A stretch of 64,000 nt of DNA from VRUE01 sp963699225 (GTDB lineage: Bacteria > Actinomycetota > Thermoleophilia > Solirubrobacterales > 70-9). Positions within the stretch are counted from its first letter, which is position 1, and each line of letters opens with the position of its first letter. This document shows positions 14,978-21,967 of the stretch, in pieces. Position numbers and translations under genes: made by a program. A model generated the notes under the pieces. It was given only the letters and a program-made list of their open reading frames with translations. It did no database searches and was not told where the DNA came from. Location: the NCBI GenBank assembly GCA_963699225.1, contig OY969423.1:2170001-2234000 (forward strand). Direction: 5' to 3'.

Positions 14978-15390
14978 TGGCAACTGTCGTCGCTCTAGAT
15001 GCTTCTCCCGCGAATGTCCTGCGCTCGATGCGTGGATCGATTGTCGATGCCAAAAAGGCCTATCCCGACGTGCTCCATGTCGAGATCCGCGATTCTGCCG
15101 GCGAGCTGTGGCGGCTCGCGACCCAGGACGCCGAGTGGTCCCCTGCGGATCCTCCCGAGCTAGTCGGCCAAGCGATCGAGGATGCGGAGATCGATGAGAG
15201 TTCGGGGGAGCTGCGCTGCAAGCTTTCCAATGGCTCTGTCCTAGATGTGCGTCCTGGGGGCTCGCATGAGGCGGATGACGACCCTCCGAATTGGGAGCTG
15301 ATCACCCCAGGCGGTGTCCTCCTTGAGTTCGGACCTGGAGTTCGTTGGCAGATCAGCGGTGCCGACGACCCCGCTTCATCTCGTCGCTGA
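14977..15390 (+). CDS. Hypothetical protein, last gene of the island
   Basis: This 137-residue protein starts at ATG 14977, with GGAGG nine bases upstream and overlapping the previous stop. The open frame begins 27 bases earlier at a TTG that has no ribosome site. The sequence is acidic and probably strand-rich (H-V-E-I-R-D-S-A-G-E-L-W-R-L-A-T, then V-L-D-V-R-P-G-G-S) with a central P-P-E-L-V-G-Q-A-I-E-D-A. No catalytic motif or membrane segment is visible, and I do not recognise it. Coupling to the preceding small gene suggests a two-component module, possibly an immunity or antitoxin-like pair. That role is speculation from layout only. Confidence 0.55.
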   Translation: MATVVALDASPANVLRSMRGSIVDAKKAYPDVLHVEIRDSAGELWRLATQDAEWSPADPPELVGQAIEDAEIDESSGELRCKLSNGSVLDVRPGGSHEADDDPPNWELITPGGVLLEFGPGVRWQISGADDPASSRR

Positions 15391-15443
15391 TCGCCCAAGG
15401 GCGCCAACTCAGGGCTGTTTTTCACCGCCGACCTGGAACCAGT

Positions 15444-15481
15444 TTGTTTGGGCGACGAAATCGCCTTCGTCGCCCAAACAA
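15444..15481. terminator. Perfect 16-bp hairpin after the last island gene
   Basis: The arms 15444-15459 and 15466-15481 are exactly complementary over 16 bases around a 6-base loop (core GTTTGGGCGACGAA / TTCGTCGCCCAAAC). It lies 53 bases after the stop at 15390 and 140 bases before the right attachment repeat. There is no T-tract, which is usual for high-GC actinobacterial terminators. The same arm occurs near the left end of the island, so a role in recombination is an alternative. The rest of 15391-15812 holds the right repeat and no gene I can support. Confidence 0.55.
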
Positions 15482-15621
15482 CCCAGAATCCCCTGGAAAC
15501 TACGGGTAGTTGGGACTCAAAAACGGTCTGCTACTCTGAACGTGAGATCGCCCCGATTCCCCTTGCTAGAGCGATTTTGGGGACATATCCGGGTCGGTGA
15601 GTGGCCGGCCCGGACACTTGT

Positions 15622-15665
15622 CTGAAAATCGTGGTGTCGTGGGTTCGATTCCCACCCTCGCCATC
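15622..15665. repeat. Direct repeat, right attachment site (attR)
   Basis: This is an exact 44-base copy of 9934-9977: the anticodon-loop-to-3'-end part of tRNA-Phe plus two bases. No 5' half is present, so it does not encode a tRNA. It marks the right edge of the island. Confidence 0.92.
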
Positions 15666-15812
15666 GCATGGCGGTGCCAAAAGCGCCCGAGGATCAGCAA
15701 GTAGTCGAAAGCCGGGCCAGTTTGACTTTCTGGCTGCCAGCGGGGCAGCGACCGGACGCTGACGCTGTGCTAATTTCCTAACTATATATCTGATTTGACG
15801 TATACTCCCAGC

Positions 15813-16172
15813 ATGGAGGACGCAAGGAAATCGCCTCGCTGTGGGCTCTTGGTTCGCGAAGTGCGTCGGCGCCACAAACTCGACCAGGCGGAGCTTGCTC
15901 GGCGGCTTGGCACTAGTCAGGCTGCGATTTCTCGAATAGAGCGGGATCTCGTCTCTCCTTCGATCGAGACCATGAACAGGATCCTGGAGACGATGGGCGA
16001 GACGATGGTCGTCTCGACGACGCCACTAAATGAGGCGGCTCCCGGCGCCGGGAACGTGGCGATCTCTGAGCTGCGCGCTGATTACGAGCAGCTCACGCCG
16101 GGCGAGCGTCTGGAGCAGGCGGCTGAGCTCAGCAGGGTCGCCACCGAGCTGGCGATGGGAGCGGAAATCTAA
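15813..16172 (+). CDS. XRE-family helix-turn-helix regulator (probable antitoxin)
   Basis: The 119-residue protein is counted from ATG 15813; an in-frame TTG at 15795 is less likely. Residues about 14-70 form an XRE domain: V-R-E-V-R-R-R-H-K-L-D-Q-A-E-L-A-R-R-L-G-T-S-Q-A-A-I-S-R-I-E-R with D-L-V-S-P-S-I-E-T-M as the closing turn. The C-terminal part has E-R-L-E-Q-A-A-E-L-S. Two bases separate its stop from the following nucleotidyltransferase start. That order is typical of XRE antitoxin plus MNT/AbiEii-type toxin. A TATACT sits only seven bases before the ATG, so a leaderless transcript is possible. Confidence 0.82.
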   Translation: MEDARKSPRCGLLVREVRRRHKLDQAELARRLGTSQAAISRIERDLVSPSIETMNRILETMGETMVVSTTPLNEAAPGAGNVAISELRADYEQLTPGERLEQAAELSRVATELAMGAEI

Positions 16173-16174
16173 TC

Positions 16175-16681
16175 GTGCGAGTACTCGAGGTCGATGAGCT
16201 GCTGGATGTCATCGACACCCACGAGGTCGACTACGTGATCATCGGCGGGTTCGCGGTTGCGGCCCATGGCCACCCCCGCGCGACCAAGGACGTCGATATC
16301 TGCCCCAACCCCAAGCAGGCGAACCTGCGTCGACTTGCCGCCGCCCTCGAGGACCTCGAGGCAACCCCGATCGACCTCGACGAGTTCAGTGGCGAGTTCG
16401 ACCTGCGACCCGACTACGAGGGCTTGCGGCAAGGCGGCAACTGGACCCTGATGACCAACCACGGTCGCCTCGACGTGATGCAGGCCTTCAGCTTCGAGGG
16501 GACCGATGAGGAGCTTGGCAGCTACACCGATATCGCCGGCCACACCGTCTCCCGGGACTTCTACGGCAAGCAGCGCAGGTTCTGCGGATACGAGGACCTG
16601 CTGGCGATGAAGCGTGCCGCCAATCGAGACCAGGACCGGATCGACGTCAACAGCCTGAAGCAAGCTCGCCGGGAACTCTGA
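16175..16681 (+). CDS. AbiEii-like nucleotidyltransferase (DUF6036-type), probable toxin
   Basis: This 168-residue protein starts at GTG 16175. The nucleotidyltransferase core is V-I-I-G-G-F-A-V-A-A-H-G with T-K-D-V-D-I-C, giving the G-G…D-x-D metal site (about residues 23-42). A third acidic segment is R-L-D-V-M-Q-A-F. The C-terminus, C-G-Y-E-D-L-L-A-M-K-R-A-A-N-R-D-Q-D-R-I-D, is shared by the AbiEii/DUF6036 group. Proteins of this kind act as type IV or MenT-like toxins or as antibiotic-type nucleotidyltransferases. The XRE gene in front argues for a toxin-antitoxin or defence role. It sits just outside the tRNA-bounded island, perhaps a separate insertion. Confidence 0.82.
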   Translation: MRVLEVDELLDVIDTHEVDYVIIGGFAVAAHGHPRATKDVDICPNPKQANLRRLAAALEDLEATPIDLDEFSGEFDLRPDYEGLRQGGNWTLMTNHGRLDVMQAFSFEGTDEELGSYTDIAGHTVSRDFYGKQRRFCGYEDLLAMKRAANRDQDRIDVNSLKQARREL

Positions 16682-16709
16682 CGAGAAGCTCTCGGACTAC
16701 TCCTCGACT

Positions 16710-17405
16710 TCAAGCGTCCATCAGCGCTTGGGCCAGGTGGCTATGGATTTGCTCGGCGCGCTCGGCGGTGAGCACTGGCCGGCGGCGGGAGAAGTAGTGG
16801 CCGAGCATGCGGGCGGGGAGGATCGTCACTCCTTTGCGCTGGGCGGGGACTGAGCCGATCAGCCAGGCTCGGCTGAAGACGAGGAGGGATTGGACCTCCA
16901 TGCCGGTGATGCGTTCGATCAGCTTCTTCTCCGCGTAGGCTTGTTTGAGCATTCTCGGGTCAATGTGGTCGATCGGGATCCTGCCGCGGTGACTCTTGGT
17001 CTCGATGGTGAAGATGCCGCCCGGGCCAATCAGGATGTGATCGACGTCGCCGCGGCCGAGCGAGACGCCGTGGAGCGCCATCCAGCCGTCAGCGGTCAAC
17101 TCGGCGAGCGCGGCGCCCACGCGGCGCTCTCCCTCTGCGCCGCGCAACCAGCGGTCGATTTGGGGCCTGTACCAGCGGTTGGCGGCGAACATCGCCCCGA
17201 TCGCCGAGAGCTCGAAGAGAACGAGCGGATAGCCGCTGAGGCCGAAGACGGGGCCGGCGGCCAGGAGGGCGGCGAACGCCCCGAGGACCAGGAGGAGCAA
17301 GCGGTTATTGAGCGCGAGACCACGAGCACGGGCGTGCTCTCCGCCTTCCCGAAGCGTGAGAGGAGTCTGTCCTTGTCCCATGCCGGCACTAATCGGCGCG
17401 GACAC
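16710..17405 (-). CDS. Membrane-anchored NERD-domain protein
   Basis: This 231-residue protein has two hydrophobic segments at about residues 34-53 and 57-75, followed by a NERD domain. The domain reads G-A-E-G-E-R-R-V-G-A-A-L-A-E-L, then G-R-G-D-V-D-H-I-L-I-G-P-G-G-I-F and T-I-E-T-K-S-H-R-G. The Asp in D-V-D-H and the E-x-K in I-E-T-K are the expected nuclease-fold residues. NERD (nuclease-related) proteins are DNA-processing or uncharacterised. A second ATG nine codons in is an alternative start. It converges on the nucleotidyltransferase gene. The actual biochemical role is unknown. Confidence 0.85.
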   Translation of the reverse strand: MSAPISAGMGQGQTPLTLREGGEHARARGLALNNRLLLLVLGAFAALLAAGPVFGLSGYPLVLFELSAIGAMFAANRWYRPQIDRWLRGAEGERRVGAALAELTADGWMALHGVSLGRGDVDHILIGPGGIFTIETKSHRGRIPIDHIDPRMLKQAYAEKKLIERITGMEVQSLLVFSRAWLIGSVPAQRKGVTILPARMLGHYFSRRRPVLTAERAEQIHSHLAQALMDA

Positions 17406-17438
17406 GGATCAACTTGAACTTGGCCGTTCCAAACTCAG

Positions 17439-17458
17439 CACTGACCGGTTCGTCAGTG
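17439..17458 (-). terminator. Short hairpin between two reverse-strand genes
   Basis: CACTGAC (17439-17445) and GTCAGTG (17452-17458) form a 7-bp perfect stem around a 6-base loop, extendable by weak pairs. It lies just downstream of the tiny membrane protein's stop. There is no T-tract, so termination is only a possibility. Confidence 0.3.
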
Positions 17459-17495
17459 TTCAGGCTGGACTCGAGGCTCGACGGGAAGCCGTGAT

Positions 17496-17630
17496 CTAGA
17501 GCCGTCCCAATAGCAGCAGGACCAGCAGCACGATCGCGATCAGGCCGATGATTCCGCCGGCGACGGCGACCTTGAGCAGGACGAGCACGATCGCGACCAG
17601 GATCAGCAGTCCGATTACAGCTCCAACCAT
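17496..17630 (-). CDS. Tiny two-helix membrane protein
   Basis: The 44-residue protein starts at ATG 17630, with GAGGGAGA seven bases upstream; a longer frame from 17726 has no ribosome site. Nearly the whole sequence is hydrophobic (G-L-L-I-L-V-A-I-V-L-V-L-L-K then G-G-I-I-G-L-I-A-I-V-L-L-V-L-L-L). That predicts two short membrane helices joined by a Lys-containing turn. It resembles small stress-induced membrane peptides found widely in bacteria, but I cannot name a family. Its promoter would lie between it and the divergent sigma factor gene at 17806. Confidence 0.65.
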   Translation of the reverse strand: MVGAVIGLLILVAIVLVLLKVAVAGGIIGLIAIVLLVLLLLGRL

Positions 17631-17805
17631 TTGATCTCCCTCCAGAGGTATTCCCGAAAAACGGGTTGTGACCTGGAACGCCGGGGCGGTCGGGTCGTCA
17701 GCCATTACTTGCAAAGGCGCTGACAACCCGCGCGGGCGGCCGTTTCAGCAGGCGAGTGGAGGCCCCTACCCTTGAGGAGATGGCACTCGATGCACGCAAC
17801 GCGCG

Positions 17806-19263
17806 ATGAGCAGCTTGCTTTCCGACGAGCGCCTGGTGCGGCGCGCGGCCGGGGGCGAGGAGCGCGCCTTCGCGGCGATCTTCGGCCGCTATCACCAGCC
17901 GCTCTACCGCTACTGCCTGGCGATTGTCGGCAACTCCCAGGACGCCCAGGACGCTCTGCAGAACACGATGCTCAAGGTGCTGCGGGCGCTGCCGGGCGAG
18001 GGGCGGGAGATCAAGCTGAAGCCGTGGCTCTACCGGATCGCCCACAACGAGTCGATCGACCTGCTGCGCCGGCGCCGCGAGACACGCGAGCTGGGTGCCG
18101 AGCTGGTTGCGCCGGGGTCGCCGCTTGCCGAGGAGCTGAGCACGCGCGAGCGCCTGCGCCAGCTGCTCACCGACGTCGACGAGTTGCCCGAGCGCCAGCG
18201 CGGCGCCTTGGTGATGCGCGAGCTCGCCGGACTCGATTTCGACGGGATCGCCACCGCGCTCGGCACTTCCCCCGCGGTTGCGCGACAGACCCTCTACGAG
18301 GCGCGCCTCAGCCTGCAGCAGATGGATGAGGGACGGAATATGGACTGCGCGACCGTGACCAAGGCGCTCTCTGACGGTGACGGTCGCGTCACCCGTCGTC
18401 GCGACGTGCGCGCCCATCTGCGCGCTTGCTCCGATTGCCGCCGCTTCCGCGCTGAGATCGAAGGCCGGGAGCAGGACTTCGCCGCGCTGGCGCCGCTGCC
18501 GGGCGTCGCCGTGGCGGGGCTGCTGCAGGGTCTGCTTGGCGGTGGGGCGGCCGGTGGCGGGGGCAGCAGCGCTGCCGGCGCCGCGGTCGCGGGTGGCGCG
18601 GCGAAGACGCTCAGCACCTCGGCGGCTCTGAAAGGCGCCGCCGCTGTTCTGGCTATCGCCGCGATCGGAACTGGCGCGGCCGAGCGCGGCGGCTTGATCG
18701 ACCTTGGCCTGCCTGGCGGCGACAGCTCGCAGTCTCAACAGTCGGCGCCCGCGCAGTCATCCGCGACCGCGACACCGGGACACGCGGAGACCGCAACGCA
18801 GGCTGCTTCACAACATCGATCGGACCCCAGTAGCACTCCCGCTGAGGTGAAGCGCCATTCCGCCGAGCAGCCAGCCAGTCGTGGCTCGGCGACATCGGGC
18901 GGCAATGAAGTGGAGGCTGGAGCGACGACGCCGCGGACGGAGCCCGTTCAAGGCAACGCCTTCGAGCATCCCCACGGCAAGGGTCACGAAAAGCAGCACC
19001 CGTCCGCTTCTGCGCACGGACAGGAAACGGCCGCGACTCACAAAAGCCCCACCCCCGGCGCCGCCGCGGAAGAACACCGTGGGCAGGCCGCGAAGCCCGC
19101 CCATCCGGAACACCCGGCTCACCCCAGCGGCGGTCAGCAAAAGGCGCCGCCAAGCGATCCCGCCCCCGCCGAAGGTCCGGCCTCAGAAGGGGCCGCCGGG
19201 GCTAAAGGAGCCGCGGCGCAGCATGGGGCTGGCAAGAAGCCTGAAGGCAGCGGCCCGGAATAG
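17806..19263 (+). CDS. ECF sigma factor fused to zinc-binding anti-sigma-like segment and long low-complexity tail
   Basis: Residues 1-172 of this 485-residue protein are an ECF sigma factor: region 2 with N-S-Q-D-A-Q-D-A-L-Q-N-T and W-L-Y-R-I-A-H-N-E-S-I-D, region 4 with L-P-E-R-Q-R-G-A-L-V-M-R-E-L-A-G-L-D-F. Residues 180-225 carry H204-L-R-A-C208-S-D-C211, the H-x3-C-x2-C motif of ZAS anti-sigma factors. A likely membrane helix follows at about 277-291, then a 190-residue Ala/Pro/His/Gln/Gly-rich tail that would lie outside the cell. Sigma and anti-sigma functions thus appear joined in one chain, as in ECF groups with C-terminal membrane extensions (for example ECF53). No separate anti-sigma gene follows. 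Confidence 0.85.
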   Translation: MSSLLSDERLVRRAAGGEERAFAAIFGRYHQPLYRYCLAIVGNSQDAQDALQNTMLKVLRALPGEGREIKLKPWLYRIAHNESIDLLRRRRETRELGAELVAPGSPLAEELSTRERLRQLLTDVDELPERQRGALVMRELAGLDFDGIATALGTSPAVARQTLYEARLSLQQMDEGRNMDCATVTKALSDGDGRVTRRRDVRAHLRACSDCRRFRAEIEGREQDFAALAPLPGVAVAGLLQGLLGGGAAGGGGSSAAGAAVAGGAAKTLSTSAALKGAAAVLAIAAIGTGAAERGGLIDLGLPGGDSSQSQQSAPAQSSATATPGHAETATQAASQHRSDPSSTPAEVKRHSAEQPASRGSATSGGNEVEAGATTPRTEPVQGNAFEHPHGKGHEKQHPSASAHGQETAATHKSPTPGAAAEEHRGQAAKPAHPEHPAHPSGGQQKAPPSDPAPAEGPASEGAAGAKGAAAQHGAGKKPEGSGPE

Positions 19264-19342
19264 GCCCTGACGGGCCCAGCTGCCTCCCGTTCCACCAGGG
19301 ACGGGCGCCCGGACGGGTGCAACCGAAACGAGGAGGCAGACG

Positions 19343-19759
19343 ATGAAGCTCCAGACGAAGGTCGCGGCGACGCTCGCGGCGCTGGTTCTCGCGGCGGTCC
19401 CGGCCACGGTCGTGGCGAATCCGCCCGCCGACCACGGCAACGGCCACGGAAATGGGCCCGAATACAACCCCGCCCCCGAAAAACCGGAAACCCCGGGGTC
19501 GGGCGCCAGCCTGCCGGAAAAGGGCAAGGCCTACGGCGTCTACTGCAAGGACCAGAGTCGCAAGCACGTCGACGGCGAGAAGGGCACCCCTTTCAGCCAG
19601 TGCGTGAACGCGATGGCAAAGGCCGCCACCAACGAAAAGCTCGCTCCCGGCAAAGCCTGCAAGGGGATGAGCAAAAAGCACGTCAAAGGCCAGAAGGGAA
19701 CCGCCTTCTCGCGCTGTGTCAACGGTGTCGCCAAGCTGAGGAAAGACCAGCAGGCCTGA
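19343..19759 (+). CDS. Secreted protein with two C-x18-C repeats
   Basis: The 138-residue protein has a typical signal peptide (MKLQTKVAATLAALVLAAVP…VVA) and a linker rich in Asn, Gly, His and Pro. It then has two copies of a motif C-x4-S-x-K-H-V-x-G-x-K-G-T-x-F-S-x-C-V-N-x-x-A-K (near residues 68-95 and 110-135). In each repeat the cysteines are 18 residues apart, suggesting one disulfide per repeat outside the cell. The Lys/His-rich repeats could bind a polyanion or metal; no enzymatic motif is present. GAGGAGG lies just before the ATG. It follows the sigma-fusion gene by 79 bases and may be its target. Confidence 0.75.
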   Translation: MKLQTKVAATLAALVLAAVPATVVANPPADHGNGHGNGPEYNPAPEKPETPGSGASLPEKGKAYGVYCKDQSRKHVDGEKGTPFSQCVNAMAKAATNEKLAPGKACKGMSKKHVKGQKGTAFSRCVNGVAKLRKDQQA

Positions 19760-19772
19760 TCGGCGAAGGAGG

Positions 19773-20267
19773 CTACGTTCCAACTGCGGCGCCACCGAAG
19801 TGCTGCCGCAGCCGCTGGTGGCGGTGGCGGAAGAACCAGGCGATCACGGGGCGCAGCGGCCGTCCGGGTAGGCCGAGACGCGGCTGCCAGCTGACCCGAT
19901 CGGTGATCAGGCAGCCGCCGCGGGCCGACTCGAGGGTGCGTTCGTGTTCCCACGTTCGCTGGCTCAGCATCTTCGAGCGCTCGAGGAAGCCGCGCCCGGG
20001 TTCGAGCCGAGCCAGGCAGACCTCGTCGTAGTCGAAGGGCAGCAGGCCGAAGAGGAGGATCCAGCTGCGCCCGATCGGCACGCCGATCTCGACGCTCTCG
20101 GGGTCGAGCCGCTCGACCCCGCGCGGCAGCGTCATGCGCAGGTAAGGCCGCATCTCATCGTTGATGCCCTCGGGCGTCATCACCCGGTCCCAGACCGTGG
20201 CCGGCGAGGCGTCGAGATGGGAGGAGACGGAGATCTCCGCGCTGGCTCCAGGGCGTGCCTTGCTCAT
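19773..20267 (-). CDS. SRPBCC/START-like protein
   Basis: The 164-residue protein is counted from ATG 20267; the frame opens six codons earlier at 20285. Opening S-V-S-S-H-L-D-A-S-P-A-T-V-W-D-R-V-M-T-P-E-G-I and the later R-T-W-E-H-E-R-T-L-E and L-I-T-D-R-V-S-W-Q-P fit the helix-grip SRPBCC fold (polyketide cyclase/ligand-binding). Such proteins bind hydrophobic ligands; the ligand is unknown. The C-terminus is basic (W-F-F-R-H-R-H-Q-R-L-R-Q-H-F), a common ending in this subgroup. It is divergent from the SDR gene, with starts 59 bases apart, so the two may share a control region. Confidence 0.75.
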   Translation of the reverse strand: MSKARPGASAEISVSSHLDASPATVWDRVMTPEGINDEMRPYLRMTLPRGVERLDPESVEIGVPIGRSWILLFGLLPFDYDEVCLARLEPGRGFLERSKMLSQRTWEHERTLESARGGCLITDRVSWQPRLGLPGRPLRPVIAWFFRHRHQRLRQHFGGAAVGT

Positions 20268-20326
20268 CTGCGGTTGAAGCTTCAACCAACCGTCGGACCG
20301 CGTGTCGCCCGCTAGGGTCGGAAGCG

Positions 20327-21052
20327 ATGAAGACCGCGGTGATCACCGGCGCATCCAGCGGCATCGGCGCGGCGACCGCGCGGGCCTTGGCCGGCGAGGG
20401 CTACAGCACGATCCTCGGCGCCCGCCGCCTCGAGCGGCTCGAGCGGCTGGCGGCCGAGATCGGCGGCGAGGCGATCGCGCTCGACGTCACCGACCCGGCC
20501 TCAGTGGAGTCCTTCACCTCGGCGGTGGAGGCCTGCGACGTCCTCGTCAACAACGCCGGTGGCGCCCTCGGCCTCGACTCGATCGTCGAGGCTGACGAGG
20601 AGAAGTGGCTGTCGATGTACGAGTCGAACGTGCTGGGGCAGATGCGAATGACGCGGGCGCTGCTGCCGCAGCTGATCGAGTCGGGCGATGGCCACGTCGT
20701 TGGCATCACCAGCATCGCCGCGATCGAGCCCTACATTGGCGGCGCCGGCTACAACGCCGCCAAGCACGCCCAGCGAGCGATGCTGCGCGTCTTGCGCCAG
20801 GAGCTGCTGGGCGAGCCGGTTCGGGTCACCGAGGTCGTGCCAGGGATGGTCGAGACTGAGTTCTCGCTGGTTCGCTTCGGCGGCGACGAGGCGGCGGCCG
20901 CCAAGGTCTACGAGGGCATGCAGCCGCTCAGCGCCGAGGACGTTGCCGAGTGCATCCGCTGGGCGCTCGCCCAGCCGCCCCACGTCAACATCGACGAGAT
21001 CGTCGTCCGCCCCCGCGACCAGGCGACGGCGACCAGCGTCCACCGGCGCTAG
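20327..21052 (+). CDS. Short-chain dehydrogenase/reductase (SDR)
   Basis: This 241-residue protein starts at ATG 20327 (the frame opens 24 codons earlier without support). It has the classical SDR features: T-G-A-S-S-G-I-G at residues 7-14 for NAD(P), L-D-V-T-D, N-N-A-G-G near residue 83, the catalytic Ser in I-T-S-I-A-A, and Y-x3-K in G-Y-N-A-A-K-H-A. An Arg after the first strand (G-A-R-R-L-E-R) hints at NADP preference. The closest general type is the serine/3-hydroxy acid dehydrogenase (YdfG-like) group, by length and by P-G-M-V-E-T-E-F-S. The substrate is unknown. Confidence 0.88.
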   Translation: MKTAVITGASSGIGAATARALAGEGYSTILGARRLERLERLAAEIGGEAIALDVTDPASVESFTSAVEACDVLVNNAGGALGLDSIVEADEEKWLSMYESNVLGQMRMTRALLPQLIESGDGHVVGITSIAAIEPYIGGAGYNAAKHAQRAMLRVLRQELLGEPVRVTEVVPGMVETEFSLVRFGGDEAAAAKVYEGMQPLSAEDVAECIRWALAQPPHVNIDEIVVRPRDQATATSVHRR

Positions 21053-21058
21053 CCCGGC

Positions 21059-21937
21059 TCAGGCCGAGGCGGGCTCGGCGAGGTAGCCCTCGGGCTCCTC
21101 GATAACCGTGTTGACCAGCTCGCCGACCCGCTCGATCTCGACCCGCACCGTGTCGCCGACGTGCAGCAGGTACTCGCGGAACGGCTGGCGGCCAAGGCCG
21201 ACGCCGGCCGGGGTGCCGGTGGCGATCACGTCGCCGGGCTCGAGAGTGAAAGCTTCGGAGAGGTGGGAGACCTGCTGGAAGCAGTCGAAGACCATCTCGG
21301 CGGTGCTGGCGTCCTGGCGCAACTCGTCGTTGACGTAGCAGCGCACGCGCAGGTCCTGCGGGTCGCCGACCTCATCGGGCGTGACCAGCCAGGGGCCGAG
21401 CGGCCCGTGGGTGTCGAAGGACTTGCCGATCGTCATCGTCTGCGCCCGTCCCTGCCAGTCGCGCACGCTGAGGTCGTTGGCGCAGGTGTAGCCGGCGATC
21501 ACCTCGTGGGCGCGCTCGACTGGCACGTGGCGGCAGCGTTGGCCGATCACCAGCGCCAGCTCCGCCTCGTAGTCGAGCAGGGTCGAGACCTTGGGCATGT
21601 GCACCTCGGCTCCGGGCCCGGTCACGCAGGTCACCTGCTTGTTGAAGAAGACTGGGACTTCCGGCGCCTCCATCCCCATCTCGGCGATGTGGTCGGCGTA
21701 GTTGAGCGCGATCGCCAGGTACTTGCGGGGGGAGGCGGGGGAGAGCAGGCGTGTCTCGGCGAGCGCCATGCGCGGTGCGCCGACGGCAAGCTTCTCGAGA
21801 CCATCGCGGCCGACCCCGGCGAGCGCAGCGGCGGGCTCTACGGGAACATCGGCCCCAGAGAGGTCGACGATCTCATCCCCGTCGAGCATTCCCAGCACGG
21901 GGGCGTCCTGCGAATCGGCAAATCGAGCGAGCCTCAT
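21059..21937 (-). CDS. Fumarylacetoacetate hydrolase (FAH) family protein
   Basis: The 292-residue protein is counted from ATG 21937 (M-R-L-A-R-F); a GTG at 21955 is an alternative. The FAH core is present: A-L-N-Y-A-D-H-I-A-E-M-G, D-Y-E-A-E-L-A-L-V-I-G, the metal-binding Glu cluster, V-R-D-W-Q-G, G-K-S-F-D-T-H-G-P-L-G-P-W and G-D-V-I-A-T-G-T-P-A-G-V-G. Family members are Mg-dependent C-C hydrolases, isomerases or decarboxylases in aromatic-acid breakdown. F-D-T-H-G-P-L-G-P is typical of the acylpyruvase/2-hydroxyhepta-diene-dioate isomerase branch. It lies 30 bases downstream of arsC on the same strand but has no evident link with arsenic. Confidence 0.88.
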   Translation of the reverse strand: MRLARFADSQDAPVLGMLDGDEIVDLSGADVPVEPAAALAGVGRDGLEKLAVGAPRMALAETRLLSPASPRKYLAIALNYADHIAEMGMEAPEVPVFFNKQVTCVTGPGAEVHMPKVSTLLDYEAELALVIGQRCRHVPVERAHEVIAGYTCANDLSVRDWQGRAQTMTIGKSFDTHGPLGPWLVTPDEVGDPQDLRVRCYVNDELRQDASTAEMVFDCFQQVSHLSEAFTLEPGDVIATGTPAGVGLGRQPFREYLLHVGDTVRVEIERVGELVNTVIEEPEGYLAEPASA

Positions 21938-21967
21938 CGCCTCGGACTCTCCCACAACTCCAATGGC

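Larger units (their letters stand above)
9934..15665. mobile_element. 5.7-kb genomic island at tRNA-Phe carrying a Hachiman defence system
   Basis: The element is defined by the two 44-base direct repeats. Inside are hamA, hamB, a HEPN-motif gene, a frameshifted reverse-strand gene and two small overlapping genes. Base composition and codon choice look somewhat less GC-extreme than in the flanking genes, judged by eye. No recombinase, excisionase or replication gene was found in any frame, so the island is either a remnant, mobilised in trans, or shortened by a deletion that removed its integrase. Confidence 0.85.

Noticed and set aside
9978..15621. Possible integrase or excisionase inside the island
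   Set aside because: Frames on both strands were read for tyrosine (R…H-x-x-R…Y) and serine recombinase patterns; none was found.
15531..15875. Reverse open frame across the right attachment repeat
   Set aside because: The G-G-N-R-T-H-D-T segment again comes from antisense tRNA sequence; the frame overlaps the promoter and start of the XRE gene.
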